Positions 55,192 to 62,965 of a DNA stretch of 64,000 bases are shown here, one piece after another. The DNA comes from Pseudomonas entomophila (GTDB lineage: Bacteria; Pseudomonadota; Gammaproteobacteria; Pseudomonadales; Pseudomonadaceae): assembly GCF_029193575.1 (NCBI RefSeq), contig NZ_JARGCS010000043.1, positions 1 to 64,000 on the forward strand, in the 5' to 3' direction. The position numbers were made by a program, and so were the translations under genes. The stretch's first letter is position 1, and each line of letters opens with the position of its first letter. Below the pieces are notes generated by a model that saw only the letters and a list, made by a program, of their open reading frames with translations, did no database searches and had not been told where the DNA came from.

Positions 55192-56520
55192 ATGCTGGCA
55201 AGACCAACAATAAGACATACCCTCCTGGGCCTTTCCGTACTCGCGCTGGCCACCGCCGCGCATGCCGCCGACAGCCATGGGCCGTGCGGCGTCAAGGGCT
55301 TGCAGCAATGCCCGCAACCGTTCGACAGCGTGCTGCCGGCGCCCAAGGACATGCTGACCTGGGACCAGGACACCCGTGTGGTGGGCTTTCGCAATACCTA
55401 CCGACAATACGAGGGCGACGTGTTCGCCACCCAAGGCGCCAAGCCCTCTCCATTGCCCGAGGCCAGCCATAAGCTCGAAACGGTGCGATACAGCCTCGAT
55501 GGCAAACAGCAGCTGGGCCTGAGCGACTACCTGGCCAACCAGAGCGTCACCGGTCTGCTGGTGCTCAAGGACGGCAAGGTCGCCTACGAGTACTACGCCA
55601 AGGGCAATACCCCGCAAACCCTGTGGACCTCACGTTCGGTGGCCAAGTCGGTGGTCAGCGTGCTGGTGGGCATGGCAATCAAGGAAGGCAAGATCCAGTC
55701 GCTGGACGACAAGATCAGCCTGTACGTGCCGGAGCTGAAGGGCTCCGAATGGCAGGACGTGACCCTGCACCAACTGTTGCAGCACACCTCGGGCGTGATC
55801 TGGGACGAGAACTACGCCTCGAAGGATTCGGACTTCTCGCACATGACCCAGTGCGAAGCCAAGCCAGACCCGTACGACTGCGTGCTCAAGCTGGTGCGCT
55901 CGGTCAAACGCAAGCCCGGGGTCAAGCCGGGTGAGGTCTGGTCTTACAACACCGGTGGCGCCTGGCTGGTCGGCCGAGTGCTGGAGAACGCCACCGGCAT
56001 GACCATCGCCCAGTACCTGCAAAGCCGCCTGTGGAGCCGCTACGGCATGCAGCAGGACGGCGTCTGGCACGCCCTGGTGCCCGGCAAGGTCGACATGGGC
56101 GGCCACGGTTTCAACGCCACCCTGCGCGACTGGGGCCGCTTCGGCCAGTTCGTGCAGAGCGGCGGCCAATTGCCCAACGGCGAGAAGCTGCTGCCCGACG
56201 ACTGGATCGCCCGCTCCACCCACTGGACCCAAGCCAAGGGCTCGGTGACCGACTTCGCGCCCAACGGCCAGTACGGCTACCAGTGGTGGTACAACGCGCC
56301 GGCTGCGGACAGCAGCGCCGAACCGAAGCGCACCGCCACCAGCGAACAGACCTTCTGGGCCTTGGGCATCTTCGGCCAGAGCATCGCCATCAACCCGACC
56401 GAACACCTGGTGGTGGTGCAGTGGTCGACCTGGAAGAACGCCGAGTCGCCCAGCTCGCTGTATGACGAGCAGGCGGTGTTCGTCAATGCCGTGGCCCAGG
56501 CGTTGGCGCCGAAGCCTTAA
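55192..56520 (+). CDS. Secreted serine hydrolase, class C beta-lactamase/esterase family
   Basis: 442 residues from ATG 55192 with GAGGAA upstream. The signal peptide LLGLSVLALATAAHAA is clear. Catalytic motifs: SVAK in TSRSVAKSVVSVLVG near 149, YNTGG near 252 and HGFNATLRDWGRFGQF. The family includes DD-peptidases, esterases and 6-aminohexanoate-dimer hydrolase; the substrate is unknown. Divergent from a LysR gene, an arrangement recalling AmpR-AmpC, but the sequence is not an obvious AmpC. Confidence 0.88.
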   Translation: MLARPTIRHTLLGLSVLALATAAHAADSHGPCGVKGLQQCPQPFDSVLPAPKDMLTWDQDTRVVGFRNTYRQYEGDVFATQGAKPSPLPEASHKLETVRYSLDGKQQLGLSDYLANQSVTGLLVLKDGKVAYEYYAKGNTPQTLWTSRSVAKSVVSVLVGMAIKEGKIQSLDDKISLYVPELKGSEWQDVTLHQLLQHTSGVIWDENYASKDSDFSHMTQCEAKPDPYDCVLKLVRSVKRKPGVKPGEVWSYNTGGAWLVGRVLENATGMTIAQYLQSRLWSRYGMQQDGVWHALVPGKVDMGGHGFNATLRDWGRFGQFVQSGGQLPNGEKLLPDDWIARSTHWTQAKGSVTDFAPNGQYGYQWWYNAPAADSSAEPKRTATSEQTFWALGIFGQSIAINPTEHLVVVQWSTWKNAESPSSLYDEQAVFVNAVAQALAPKP

Positions 56521-56530
56521 GCGAAAGCGT

Positions 56531-58696
56531 TCAGGCCGCCCCGCGTTGCGCCACCGCGCCGCTGACTTCGAACTGGCTCATCAGCTTGTCCAGCTTGCTG
56601 GTGTTCAGGCGCACGGTCTCGGCGCTGTTCTGCAGCACGCCCGCGGTCTCGTGCATCTCCCGGGACAACTGGTCCACCTGCTTGACCGTGCGGCCACAGT
56701 CGTGGCTGCTGCGGTTGAGCTGCTGGATGATGCCGAAGATCTGCTCGACCGCCTGATGCAACTGCACGTTCTCCGACGAAGCGGTCTCGGCCAGGCGCAG
56801 GTTGTCGTCTACGTTGCGCACGCCGCCATCCATGAACGCCACGGCGCTGCGGGTCTCGTGCTGCAGGCCTTCGACCATGGCGCGGATGTCGTCGGCGGCC
56901 GAGGCGGTGCGCGCGGCCAGCGAACGGACCTCATCGGCCACCACGGCAAAACCACGACCGTGCTCACCGGCCCGCGCGGCTTCGATGGCGGCGTTCAGGG
57001 CCAGCAGGTTGGTCTGGCTGGTGATGTCGCTGATCAGGCTGACGATCGAACCGATCTGCGCCATCTGGCTGTCGAGCATCTGCACGCTGCTCGACGCCCG
57101 CTCCACCACATCGCGAATCGACTGGGTGCCGCCCTGCACCGAGAGGAACTGCTCGCGGGCCCGCTCGACCACTTCGGTCATGGCCTGCTTCATCTGTTCG
57201 GCGCTGACCGACGCCTGCTGGATCTCGCCCAATTGGCCCTCGACGATGATCATCATGTGGTGCGCCGCATCGGCCATGGCGTTGGAGTGGGCGTTGGCGC
57301 CACGGCTGCGTTGCAGCATGAGTTGGTTGGTCCTGCCGACGGTGTCGCTGGCCTTGATCACATTGCCGACCACGCCGTCGAGCTTGTCGATGAAGCTGTT
57401 GATCCAGCGGCCCATGTCGCCGGTCTCGTCGTTGGCCATGCGTGAAATGTCCAGGCGCTGGCGCAGGTTGCCTTCGCCCTCGGCCATGGTGCGCAGCAGT
57501 TCGGTCATTTCGTTCAAGCGGCGCGCCAGGCGCCGCGGCCCTACGGCGCTGAACAACGTGGCGCAAGCGAGCATGGCCAGCACTTCCACGCCGTCCGTCC
57601 AACCTTGGGGCAGGCCGCTGTAGTGCTGCACCAGATAGTTGCAGGCGAACAACCCGGCCATGCTCGCCAGGTAGGGCTTCATCAGGCCGTGGCTGAGCGA
57701 GCGGCGGCGGTAGACTTCTTCCAGATCGGCCTCGCACATCATGCCCCAGCGGTCGGGCGAGCCCGGCAGCTGGAAGGTGACGCCCTTGCCGACCACCGGG
57801 ATGTGCCGGTAGTCCGAATAACCGGGGTAGGTGACGAACAGGTTGGAGCCTGTGCGGATGGTCTCGCGCACGCCGGGGTGCAGTTGTTGCGTGGCCGGGT
57901 CGGTGAAGCGCAGTTCCAGCTCGGTGTGGCGCTGGATGCGTACGGTCTTCCACGGTGTGCGCACGCCGCTCTTGAGGTTGTCGCCGCCCGTGAAGGTGCT
58001 GTCCTCGAAGCGTGAGCGGGAGAGGGCGGTGCCCGGTTGGATCGACGGGTCGAAGCGCGATTGCACCATGAACAGGTAGTTGTCTCCCGATTCGGCGAAG
58101 ATATGCCCCGCCTCACGCTGGATCAGGTCGCCCAGCACGTCGTTGGGCACTCGCCCGCAGAGGCAGCCGACGGCTTTGCCGGCGACTTTCAGCGGTTGGT
58201 AGAACATCAGCGTGACTTCGTCGTGGAAGGCCGAGGTCGAGGGGCCGACTTCCAGCGTCAGCGGGTCGCGGTAGGGGCCATGGAGGAAGGGCGCGAGCAG
58301 CCCCTGGGCGAGGGCCTTGGGTTGGTTGTGGCGGGTCTGCGGATGGGCGATCCAGGTCGATGCCAGCACCGTGCCAGCAGGGTCGGTGACGAACAGCTCG
58401 CTGAAGCTTTCGGCTTGGTCGAGGGTGTCTTGAAGCAGGGCAGGGGTCAGGTGCCCGAGGTCCGGGCTGATCGCTGCGGCTAGTTCGGCGAGGTGTTCCC
58501 ATTGCTCTTTTGCCCAGGCATCGAGCAGTTTGACGCGGGTGTCGGCGATAGATTCGAATACTTGCTCGATCACAGGGTAGGCCGGTTTGTTGAGCCCGCA
58601 GGCCCAGCGCATGGCCAATTTACCGGTCTTGCCGAACCAGGGGAGCCAGTGCTTTTCAGCAGAAGACAACTGCATGGAATTGCTCGACAGCGACAT
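56531..58696 (-). CDS. Methyl-accepting chemotaxis protein with membrane hairpin in mid-protein
   Basis: 721 residues from ATG 58696 (GGAG 6 nt upstream). There is no N-terminal membrane segment; about 330 residues of soluble sensor-like sequence (SELFVTDPAGTVLAST, YRDPLTLEVGPSTSAFHDEVTLMFYQPLKVAGKAVGCLCGRV, GDNYLFMVQSRFDPSI) come first. Two hydrophobic segments follow near 340-390 (ASMAGLFACNYLVQ, VEVLAMLACATLFSAVG), then a HAMP-like stretch and the signalling domain (GEHGRGFAVVADEVRSLAARTA near 580). The sensor part looks Cache-like but lies before both membrane segments, as in Aer. Ligand unknown. Confidence 0.88.
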   Translation of the reverse strand: MSLSSNSMQLSSAEKHWLPWFGKTGKLAMRWACGLNKPAYPVIEQVFESIADTRVKLLDAWAKEQWEHLAELAAAISPDLGHLTPALLQDTLDQAESFSELFVTDPAGTVLASTWIAHPQTRHNQPKALAQGLLAPFLHGPYRDPLTLEVGPSTSAFHDEVTLMFYQPLKVAGKAVGCLCGRVPNDVLGDLIQREAGHIFAESGDNYLFMVQSRFDPSIQPGTALSRSRFEDSTFTGGDNLKSGVRTPWKTVRIQRHTELELRFTDPATQQLHPGVRETIRTGSNLFVTYPGYSDYRHIPVVGKGVTFQLPGSPDRWGMMCEADLEEVYRRRSLSHGLMKPYLASMAGLFACNYLVQHYSGLPQGWTDGVEVLAMLACATLFSAVGPRRLARRLNEMTELLRTMAEGEGNLRQRLDISRMANDETGDMGRWINSFIDKLDGVVGNVIKASDTVGRTNQLMLQRSRGANAHSNAMADAAHHMMIIVEGQLGEIQQASVSAEQMKQAMTEVVERAREQFLSVQGGTQSIRDVVERASSSVQMLDSQMAQIGSIVSLISDITSQTNLLALNAAIEAARAGEHGRGFAVVADEVRSLAARTASAADDIRAMVEGLQHETRSAVAFMDGGVRNVDDNLRLAETASSENVQLHQAVEQIFGIIQQLNRSSHDCGRTVKQVDQLSREMHETAGVLQNSAETVRLNTSKLDKLMSQFEVSGAVAQRGAA

Positions 58697-58797
58697 CCGA
58701 TTCTCCATATGCGACAGCATGATGGCATTTTGAAAGCAAATAGCAGGCCGAAGACCGTCTACGGCGCGGACCATTTTTTTCAGGAGCGAACCACGAG

Positions 58798-59265
58798 ATG
58801 CAAGGACGATTGATAGGGGGTGGGTGTGTGCTTGCCCTGCTTACTGGTGCAGCGCTGGCCGACGAGCTGTCACGAACGGAGCAACTGAACGCATTTGCCG
58901 CCGCCGGCTTCAGCGAAAACGCCTCGGAATGCGAAATTGAGGAAACGGGCACGTATTCGCCGCCCACGATGGAAGTCGTACGCGACCTTAACGGCGATGG
59001 TCGACCCGACGCGCTGATCACCGAAGGCAGTGTTTATTGCTATGGGCGTGCGGGGGCGGGCTTCTACCTGGTCAGCCAGCACGCGGATGGACAATGGAAA
59101 CTGCTGGCCAGCGAGCATGGCCATGCGCAATTTCTAGAAAGCCGAGGGGCGGATGGTTGGCCTGATATTCAGGTGGCGGGGGCTGGCGCGTGTTTTGTGG
59201 TGCTGCGCCATGACGGGGAACGCTATCGGACTTTGCGGCGTATGGGGGAGCGGTGTGGGGATTGA
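58798..59265 (+). CDS. Small secreted protein with calcium-loop-like motif
   Basis: 155 residues. The signal peptide MQGRLIGGGCVLALLTGAALA is followed by SRTEQLNAFAAAGFSENA and an EF-hand/FG-GAP-like loop RDLNGDGRPDALIT (residues about 62-75), then repeated YxxxxxADGQWKLLA and VVLRHDGERYR strands. Four cysteines may pair. I do not recognise a function. Divergent from the chemoreceptor. Confidence 0.75.
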   Translation: MQGRLIGGGCVLALLTGAALADELSRTEQLNAFAAAGFSENASECEIEETGTYSPPTMEVVRDLNGDGRPDALITEGSVYCYGRAGAGFYLVSQHADGQWKLLASEHGHAQFLESRGADGWPDIQVAGAGACFVVLRHDGERYRTLRRMGERCGD

Positions 59266-59294
59266 TGGGGTGAGCGCGCGGGCTTACGGCATCT

Positions 59295-59324
59295 AACTCA
59301 ACTAAATGAATATTTAATTGAGTT
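59295..59324. repeat. AT-rich inverted repeat between convergent genes
   Basis: AACTCAACTAAAT at 59295-59307 pairs with ATTTAATTGAGTT at 59312-59324 (one mismatch, 4-nt loop). It is strikingly AT-rich for this genome. It may be a bidirectional mRNA end or a protein site; no T-run follows. Confidence 0.55.
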
Positions 59325-59384
59325 ATCGGTAACGCCGGGTAAATCGGCAATGCGGGAGAGGACGCCTGTGTTGGCTTACACCGC

Positions 59385-59855
59385 CTAAGTGAGGGTGCTC
59401 GGTGCAGGTCGCGCGGCCTTGATCCTGCTCAGCAAGTCGCGCTGCAATTCGTCGATATCGAGTCTGCCCAACATCACGAGGGGCAGCGCAAGTTTACCCG
59501 CACGATGAGTAACGAGCAGGCATGGATCGCTGGCATCGCTCATCTTCTGCACATCGATTAGGTCGGCATATCCGATCTCGACCCGTTTCAAAGAAAGTCG
59601 GCCCGCGGGTGCGGAGAAACCGACCGGGTTGAGGGTGATGTAGCGGGGCCGCGAGAAGAACAGAATCCCGCCAATGCATGGGCCGAAGAAACAGAACAAA
59701 CTGAGGTACATGACAATCGGCCCCTCTGGATCGTTGTCGAGGGTCATCAGGTGGCCGGTGTAAGCGCAGCCCCCCGAGAACACCAGCGCCATGTAGAAGA
59801 GCAGCATCTTGGGGCCATAGGGGTAGATCTTGTTGGCCGACACGGGTGCATTCAT
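59385..59855 (-). CDS. Small inner-membrane protein of unknown function
   Basis: 156 residues. Two membrane segments (KMLLFYMALVFSGGCAYTGHL, IVMYLSLFCFFGPCIGGILFF) are followed by a short PH-like strand region (ITLNPVGFSAPAGRLSLKRVEIGYADLIDVQKM, CLLVTHRAGKLALPLVML). AGGA precedes the ATG. No family recognised. The 270 bases upstream, to 60124, hold only shadow frames. Confidence 0.7.
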   Translation of the reverse strand: MNAPVSANKIYPYGPKMLLFYMALVFSGGCAYTGHLMTLDNDPEGPIVMYLSLFCFFGPCIGGILFFSRPRYITLNPVGFSAPAGRLSLKRVEIGYADLIDVQKMSDASDPCLLVTHRAGKLALPLVMLGRLDIDELQRDLLSRIKAARPAPSTLT

Positions 59856-60124
59856 AGGATCGTCCTGATCGGGGTGGTTGGAACTGGGATGTCGGCTTCA
59901 CCATAGTGGCAAAGCGCCGCGCACTGTATAACACCTGATGCCCCACATTCGGAAATGTGCGTGGCGTCGACGGTGCGTGCAGCTTTGGCGCACGGTTACG
60001 GGGTTGTCTTGCCGCATGATGCGCATGCGAACACTGCGGCTGATGGATGATTGGGCGTGGTTGGCATCCTTGATGCTTTCAGGGCTGTCCCTCATGGTTG
60101 AGCACTTGAAAGGAGATTTGCCCA

Positions 60125-60544
60125 TTGAAAATGAACCCACTGATTCCTGAGCTCATCGTCTCTGACCTGCAGCGCAGTCTGGATTTCTACTGCCAGGTAT
60201 TGGGATTTGAAATCGAGTACCAAAGGCCTGAAGACAAGTTTGTCTTTCTTTCTTACCACGGCAGCCAGTTGATGCTTGAGGAAGATTACGAGGAAGAATC
60301 TCCATGGCGCGTAGGCCCGCTGGAGCAACCCTTTGGCCGCGGAATGAACCTGTCCATCGAATGTCCGGACAGCAAGCGCCTGTCGCTGGCGATCGAGAAC
60401 GCTGGCCATCAGTTGCGCAGTCCCGTCCAGGAGCGCTGGTACCGCGACAATGATCGTTTGCACGGGCAGCTAAATTTCCTTGTGCTTGATCCTGATGGCT
60501 ATCTGTTGCGATTCAACCAAAGCCTCGGCTCGAAGGCTGCATGA
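60125..60544 (+). CDS. VOC-family protein (bleomycin-resistance/glyoxalase-like)
   Basis: 139 residues. IPELIVSDLQRSLDFYCQVLGFEIEYQRPEDKFVFLSYHGSQLMLEE and LNFLVLDPDGYLLRFNQS are a single VOC domain similar to bleomycin-binding proteins. The TTG at 60125 lies 9 nt after GGAG, whereas ATG 60131 is 15 nt away, so TTG is favoured. Ligand unknown. Confidence 0.82.
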   Translation: MKMNPLIPELIVSDLQRSLDFYCQVLGFEIEYQRPEDKFVFLSYHGSQLMLEEDYEEESPWRVGPLEQPFGRGMNLSIECPDSKRLSLAIENAGHQLRSPVQERWYRDNDRLHGQLNFLVLDPDGYLLRFNQSLGSKAA

Positions 60545-60615
60545 GGGTGGTGAGGGTTTTCAGGGCTGTAGGTGGTTTCAATCTGACCCCCAGAGCCCCC
60601 AGCTCCGCATACGAA

Positions 60616-60643
60616 GATTCGCATAATGTATATTATGTTAAAT
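60616..60643 (+). other. dif: Chromosome dimer resolution site dif (XerC/XerD)
   Basis: XerC arm GATTCGCATAA (60616-60626), central TGTATA (60627-60632) and XerD arm TTATGTTAAAT (60633-60643) make a complete 28-bp gammaproteobacterial dif. It lies in an AT-rich gap between a VOC gene and arfB. XerCD, activated by FtsK, recombines sister chromosomes here, so this marks the replication terminus. Its orientation agrees with GGGNAGGG motifs on the plus strand to the left and one on the minus strand to the right. Confidence 0.96.
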
Positions 60644-60723
60644 ATCGTATTATGTCAGATATGCCTATCGGCTGGCTAACGCACTGGCGCTCAGAACTAT
60701 CGTTCACCAGCTGCTGGCACTCC

Positions 60724-61137
60724 CTAGAACTCCACCTTGCCCCGCCCCGCCTTGACAGTACTCCGCCTGGCTTTTCCTTCGAGGCGGCGGGTCTTCGAGC
60801 CTAGGGTCGGCTTGGTGGGGCGGCGTTTCTTCTCGGTCTTGCCGGCAGCGATGATCAATTCGGCGAGACGCGCCAGTGCGTCAGCACGGTTCTGCTCCTG
60901 GGTGCGGTACTGCTGGGCCTTGATGATCAACACGCCGTCGCCGGTGATCCGACTGTCACGCAGCGCCAGCAACCGCGCCTTGTAAAACTCGGGCAGCGAC
61001 GAGGCCGGGATGTCGAAGCGCAGGTGCACGGCGCTGGACACCTTGTTGACATTCTGCCCACCCGCGCCTTGCGCGCGGATGTACGTTAGTTCGATGTCGG
61101 CATCCGGCAGATGCACGCTATTGGAGATGGTCAGCAT
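60724..61137 (-). CDS. arfB: Alternative ribosome-rescue factor ArfB (YaeJ)
   Basis: 137 residues. The peptidyl-hydrolase motif GGQ is in RAQGAGGQNVNKVSSAVHLRFD, and the C-terminal basic tail KTEKKRRPTKPTLGSKTRRLEGKARRS inserts in the mRNA channel of stalled ribosomes. It frees ribosomes lacking a stop codon. Its stop lies 81 bp from dif. Confidence 0.94.
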   Translation of the reverse strand: MLTISNSVHLPDADIELTYIRAQGAGGQNVNKVSSAVHLRFDIPASSLPEFYKARLLALRDSRITGDGVLIIKAQQYRTQEQNRADALARLAELIIAAGKTEKKRRPTKPTLGSKTRRLEGKARRSTVKAGRGKVEF

Positions 61138-61251
61138 GGCATGGCCCTTGTAATTGCCCCCTCATTATCACAGCCGCCACCGCTCTCACATAGCACAACG
61201 AGCGCAGTAGTCGACCATTGCTGACCAGTGCACTTGCCTGGTAGGCCATCC

Positions 61252-61929
61252 TTAGTACGATGCGCTTTCCGAGACCGCCGCCACAGCAGGCTCCTCCCCC
61301 TTGCGAATCGCCTTCAAGTGCTTGTAGAGCGCCGCACGCGATATTCCCATTTTTTCCGCCACCACTGACGGAGCGTTGCGCACATTGAGCAGGCCTTGAA
61401 GCTCGAGCCGTCGGATGAACAGCACTCGCTGCTCGGTATCCATAGTCTTGATCGGCATTCCAGAGCCGGACTCATGCTCCTCCACTGCTCTATCCAACGC
61501 TTGACGCCAGTTGTCATGGAAAAATGGTGCGTGGGGTTCAAGCGAGCCCGGGAGGAATGCAAGCGCCTTGATCTGCTCTGCGAGCCCCTCGAGTCGAGAG
61601 ACGTCGAAGTTGATACAAAGAACAGCGATGGGTTTCTCTTGCACATCGCGGATCACCGCCGACATGCTGCGCAGGTTGCGCCCATCACGATTGACTTTCC
61701 GATAGGGGCCGATCACGTCTTTATTCAACGCCGCCTCTGGAAATTGATCGCCAAGCGACGAGTCGCCGATCTTGCGCTTTGAAATCGGGTTGGCGATGAA
61801 CGCTATCTTGGTGGTCTCGAGGTCATGGATCACCACTTCCACTTGCGGATGGAACAACCCGGCGATCGCCGTCGCGATGGGGTAATAGGGGCGCAATCGA
61901 ACGTCCAGGCCATCATCGTTCTTGCTCAT
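61252..61929 (-). CDS. DauR/YheO-family transcriptional regulator
   Basis: 225 residues from ATG 61929 with GAGGT upstream; it overlaps the stop of the dehydratase gene by ATGA. The N-terminal YheO/PAS-like domain has LRPYYPIATAIAGLFHPQVEVVIHDLETTKIAFIAN and GRNLRSMSAVIRDVQEKPIAVLCINFDVS. The C-terminal helix-turn-helix is GLLNVRNAPSVVAEKMGISRAALYKHLKAIRKGE. This family includes DauR, the repressor of D-arginine catabolism. Probably regulates its own operon. Confidence 0.88.
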   Translation of the reverse strand: MSKNDDGLDVRLRPYYPIATAIAGLFHPQVEVVIHDLETTKIAFIANPISKRKIGDSSLGDQFPEAALNKDVIGPYRKVNRDGRNLRSMSAVIRDVQEKPIAVLCINFDVSRLEGLAEQIKALAFLPGSLEPHAPFFHDNWRQALDRAVEEHESGSGMPIKTMDTEQRVLFIRRLELQGLLNVRNAPSVVAEKMGISRAALYKHLKAIRKGEEPAVAAVSESASY

Positions 61930-62930
61930 CGCGTCACCTCCCGCGCATCCGAAGTCGGAGCGGCAACGATAGAGGCCAGTGAAGAGAGATCCAGGTTCCC
62001 ACCCGATACGATGACAACGACGGTATGTCCTCGAACAAGCTCCGGTCGAGACAACGCAGCGGCCAAGCACGCGGCCCCGCCTGGCTCGGCGACGATCTTG
62101 AGTTCCTGCAATGCAACGCGCATCGCCTCACGCACCTCGTCGTCGCTCACCGTATAACCCGCGCCCAGGTAGCGTTTGTTGATCGCAAACGGAATTTCCC
62201 CCGGCGTGACGGTCAGCAGCGCATCGCATATCGACGGCGCCGTCGGAGCGTTGCTCACCAATCGACCTTCGGCAAGCGAGCGGCCCGTGTCGTCGTAACC
62301 GATCGGCTCCACGGGGTGCAAGCGTATGTCCAGTCCTGAGCCAACGGCAGCCAAGGCGCTGCCCGCAATCAAACCGCCGCCTCCCGCGCCACAGAGGAGC
62401 ATCGTTGGTTTTTCTCCAGCCTTTTCGGCGTCCTGCAGGGCCTCGAGAAAGGCCGTACCCTGCCCTGCAATCACGTCGGGGTCGTCGAAAGGCGGCACGA
62501 TAATCGCCCCCGTCTTCGAGGCAATCTCGTGGCCGATCTGTTCCCTGCTCTCCGTGAGCCGGTTGTACAACACCACCTTCGCGCCCCACCGCTGGGTGCC
62601 CGAAATCTTTGCGCGTGGCGCATCGGAGGGCATCACGATCGTCACCGCAACGCCAAGACGTTGTCCTGCGAACGCCAGGGCCTGTCCGTGATTACCGGCC
62701 GACCAAGCGACGACCCCCAGCTTGCGCTCGTTTTCCGACATCATCAAAAGCCGGTTAAAGGCCCCTCTGACTTTGAAAGACCCCGTGAGCTGGAGGCTTT
62801 CAGCTTTGATGAGCAGTTTCGCGCCAAGTTGGGCATCCAGAACGGGGCTGCGCAGCAACGGTGTGTGGGTGATATGCGGGCGCAGCCTCGATGCTGCGGC
62901 CTCGACGTCGGCGAACGTGGGCACTCTCAT
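61926..62930 (-). CDS. PLP-dependent serine/threonine dehydratase family (EutB/BhcB-like)
   Basis: 334 residues from ATG 62930 (GAGAG 8 nt upstream). PLP lysine in SFKVRGAFNRLL, phosphate loop CGAGGGGLIAGSA and C-terminal VIVSGGNLDLSSLA define fold-type II dehydratases. Members include threonine dehydratase, hydroxyectoine-pathway EutB and beta-hydroxyaspartate dehydratase BhcB. The adjacent reductase-type gene favours the last two: removal of water from beta-hydroxyaspartate to iminosuccinate. This is inference from context. Confidence 0.88.
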   Translation of the reverse strand: MRVPTFADVEAAASRLRPHITHTPLLRSPVLDAQLGAKLLIKAESLQLTGSFKVRGAFNRLLMMSENERKLGVVAWSAGNHGQALAFAGQRLGVAVTIVMPSDAPRAKISGTQRWGAKVVLYNRLTESREQIGHEIASKTGAIIVPPFDDPDVIAGQGTAFLEALQDAEKAGEKPTMLLCGAGGGGLIAGSALAAVGSGLDIRLHPVEPIGYDDTGRSLAEGRLVSNAPTAPSICDALLTVTPGEIPFAINKRYLGAGYTVSDDEVREAMRVALQELKIVAEPGGAACLAAALSRPELVRGHTVVVIVSGGNLDLSSLASIVAAPTSDAREVTR

Positions 62931-62965
62931 TTGAAATACTCTCAAGGTTCAGTGACGGATTGACG

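Noticed and set aside
59938..60150. Possible 70-residue protein before the VOC gene
   Set aside because: Arg/Trp-rich without motif, overlaps the start of the supported VOC gene.
60590..60725. An integrated phage or mobile element at dif
   Set aside because: No integrase, transposase or second full dif is present; flanking genes look chromosomal. Only the degenerate XerD-like arm hints at it.
60541..60804. Possible 87-residue protein across dif
   Set aside because: It reads through dif and into arfB on the opposite strand; no initiation signal.
61926..62930. Simple catabolic threonine dehydratase
   Set aside because: Not excluded, but the coupled imine-reductase-family gene and DauR-like regulator fit a hydroxyaspartate/ectoine-type step better.
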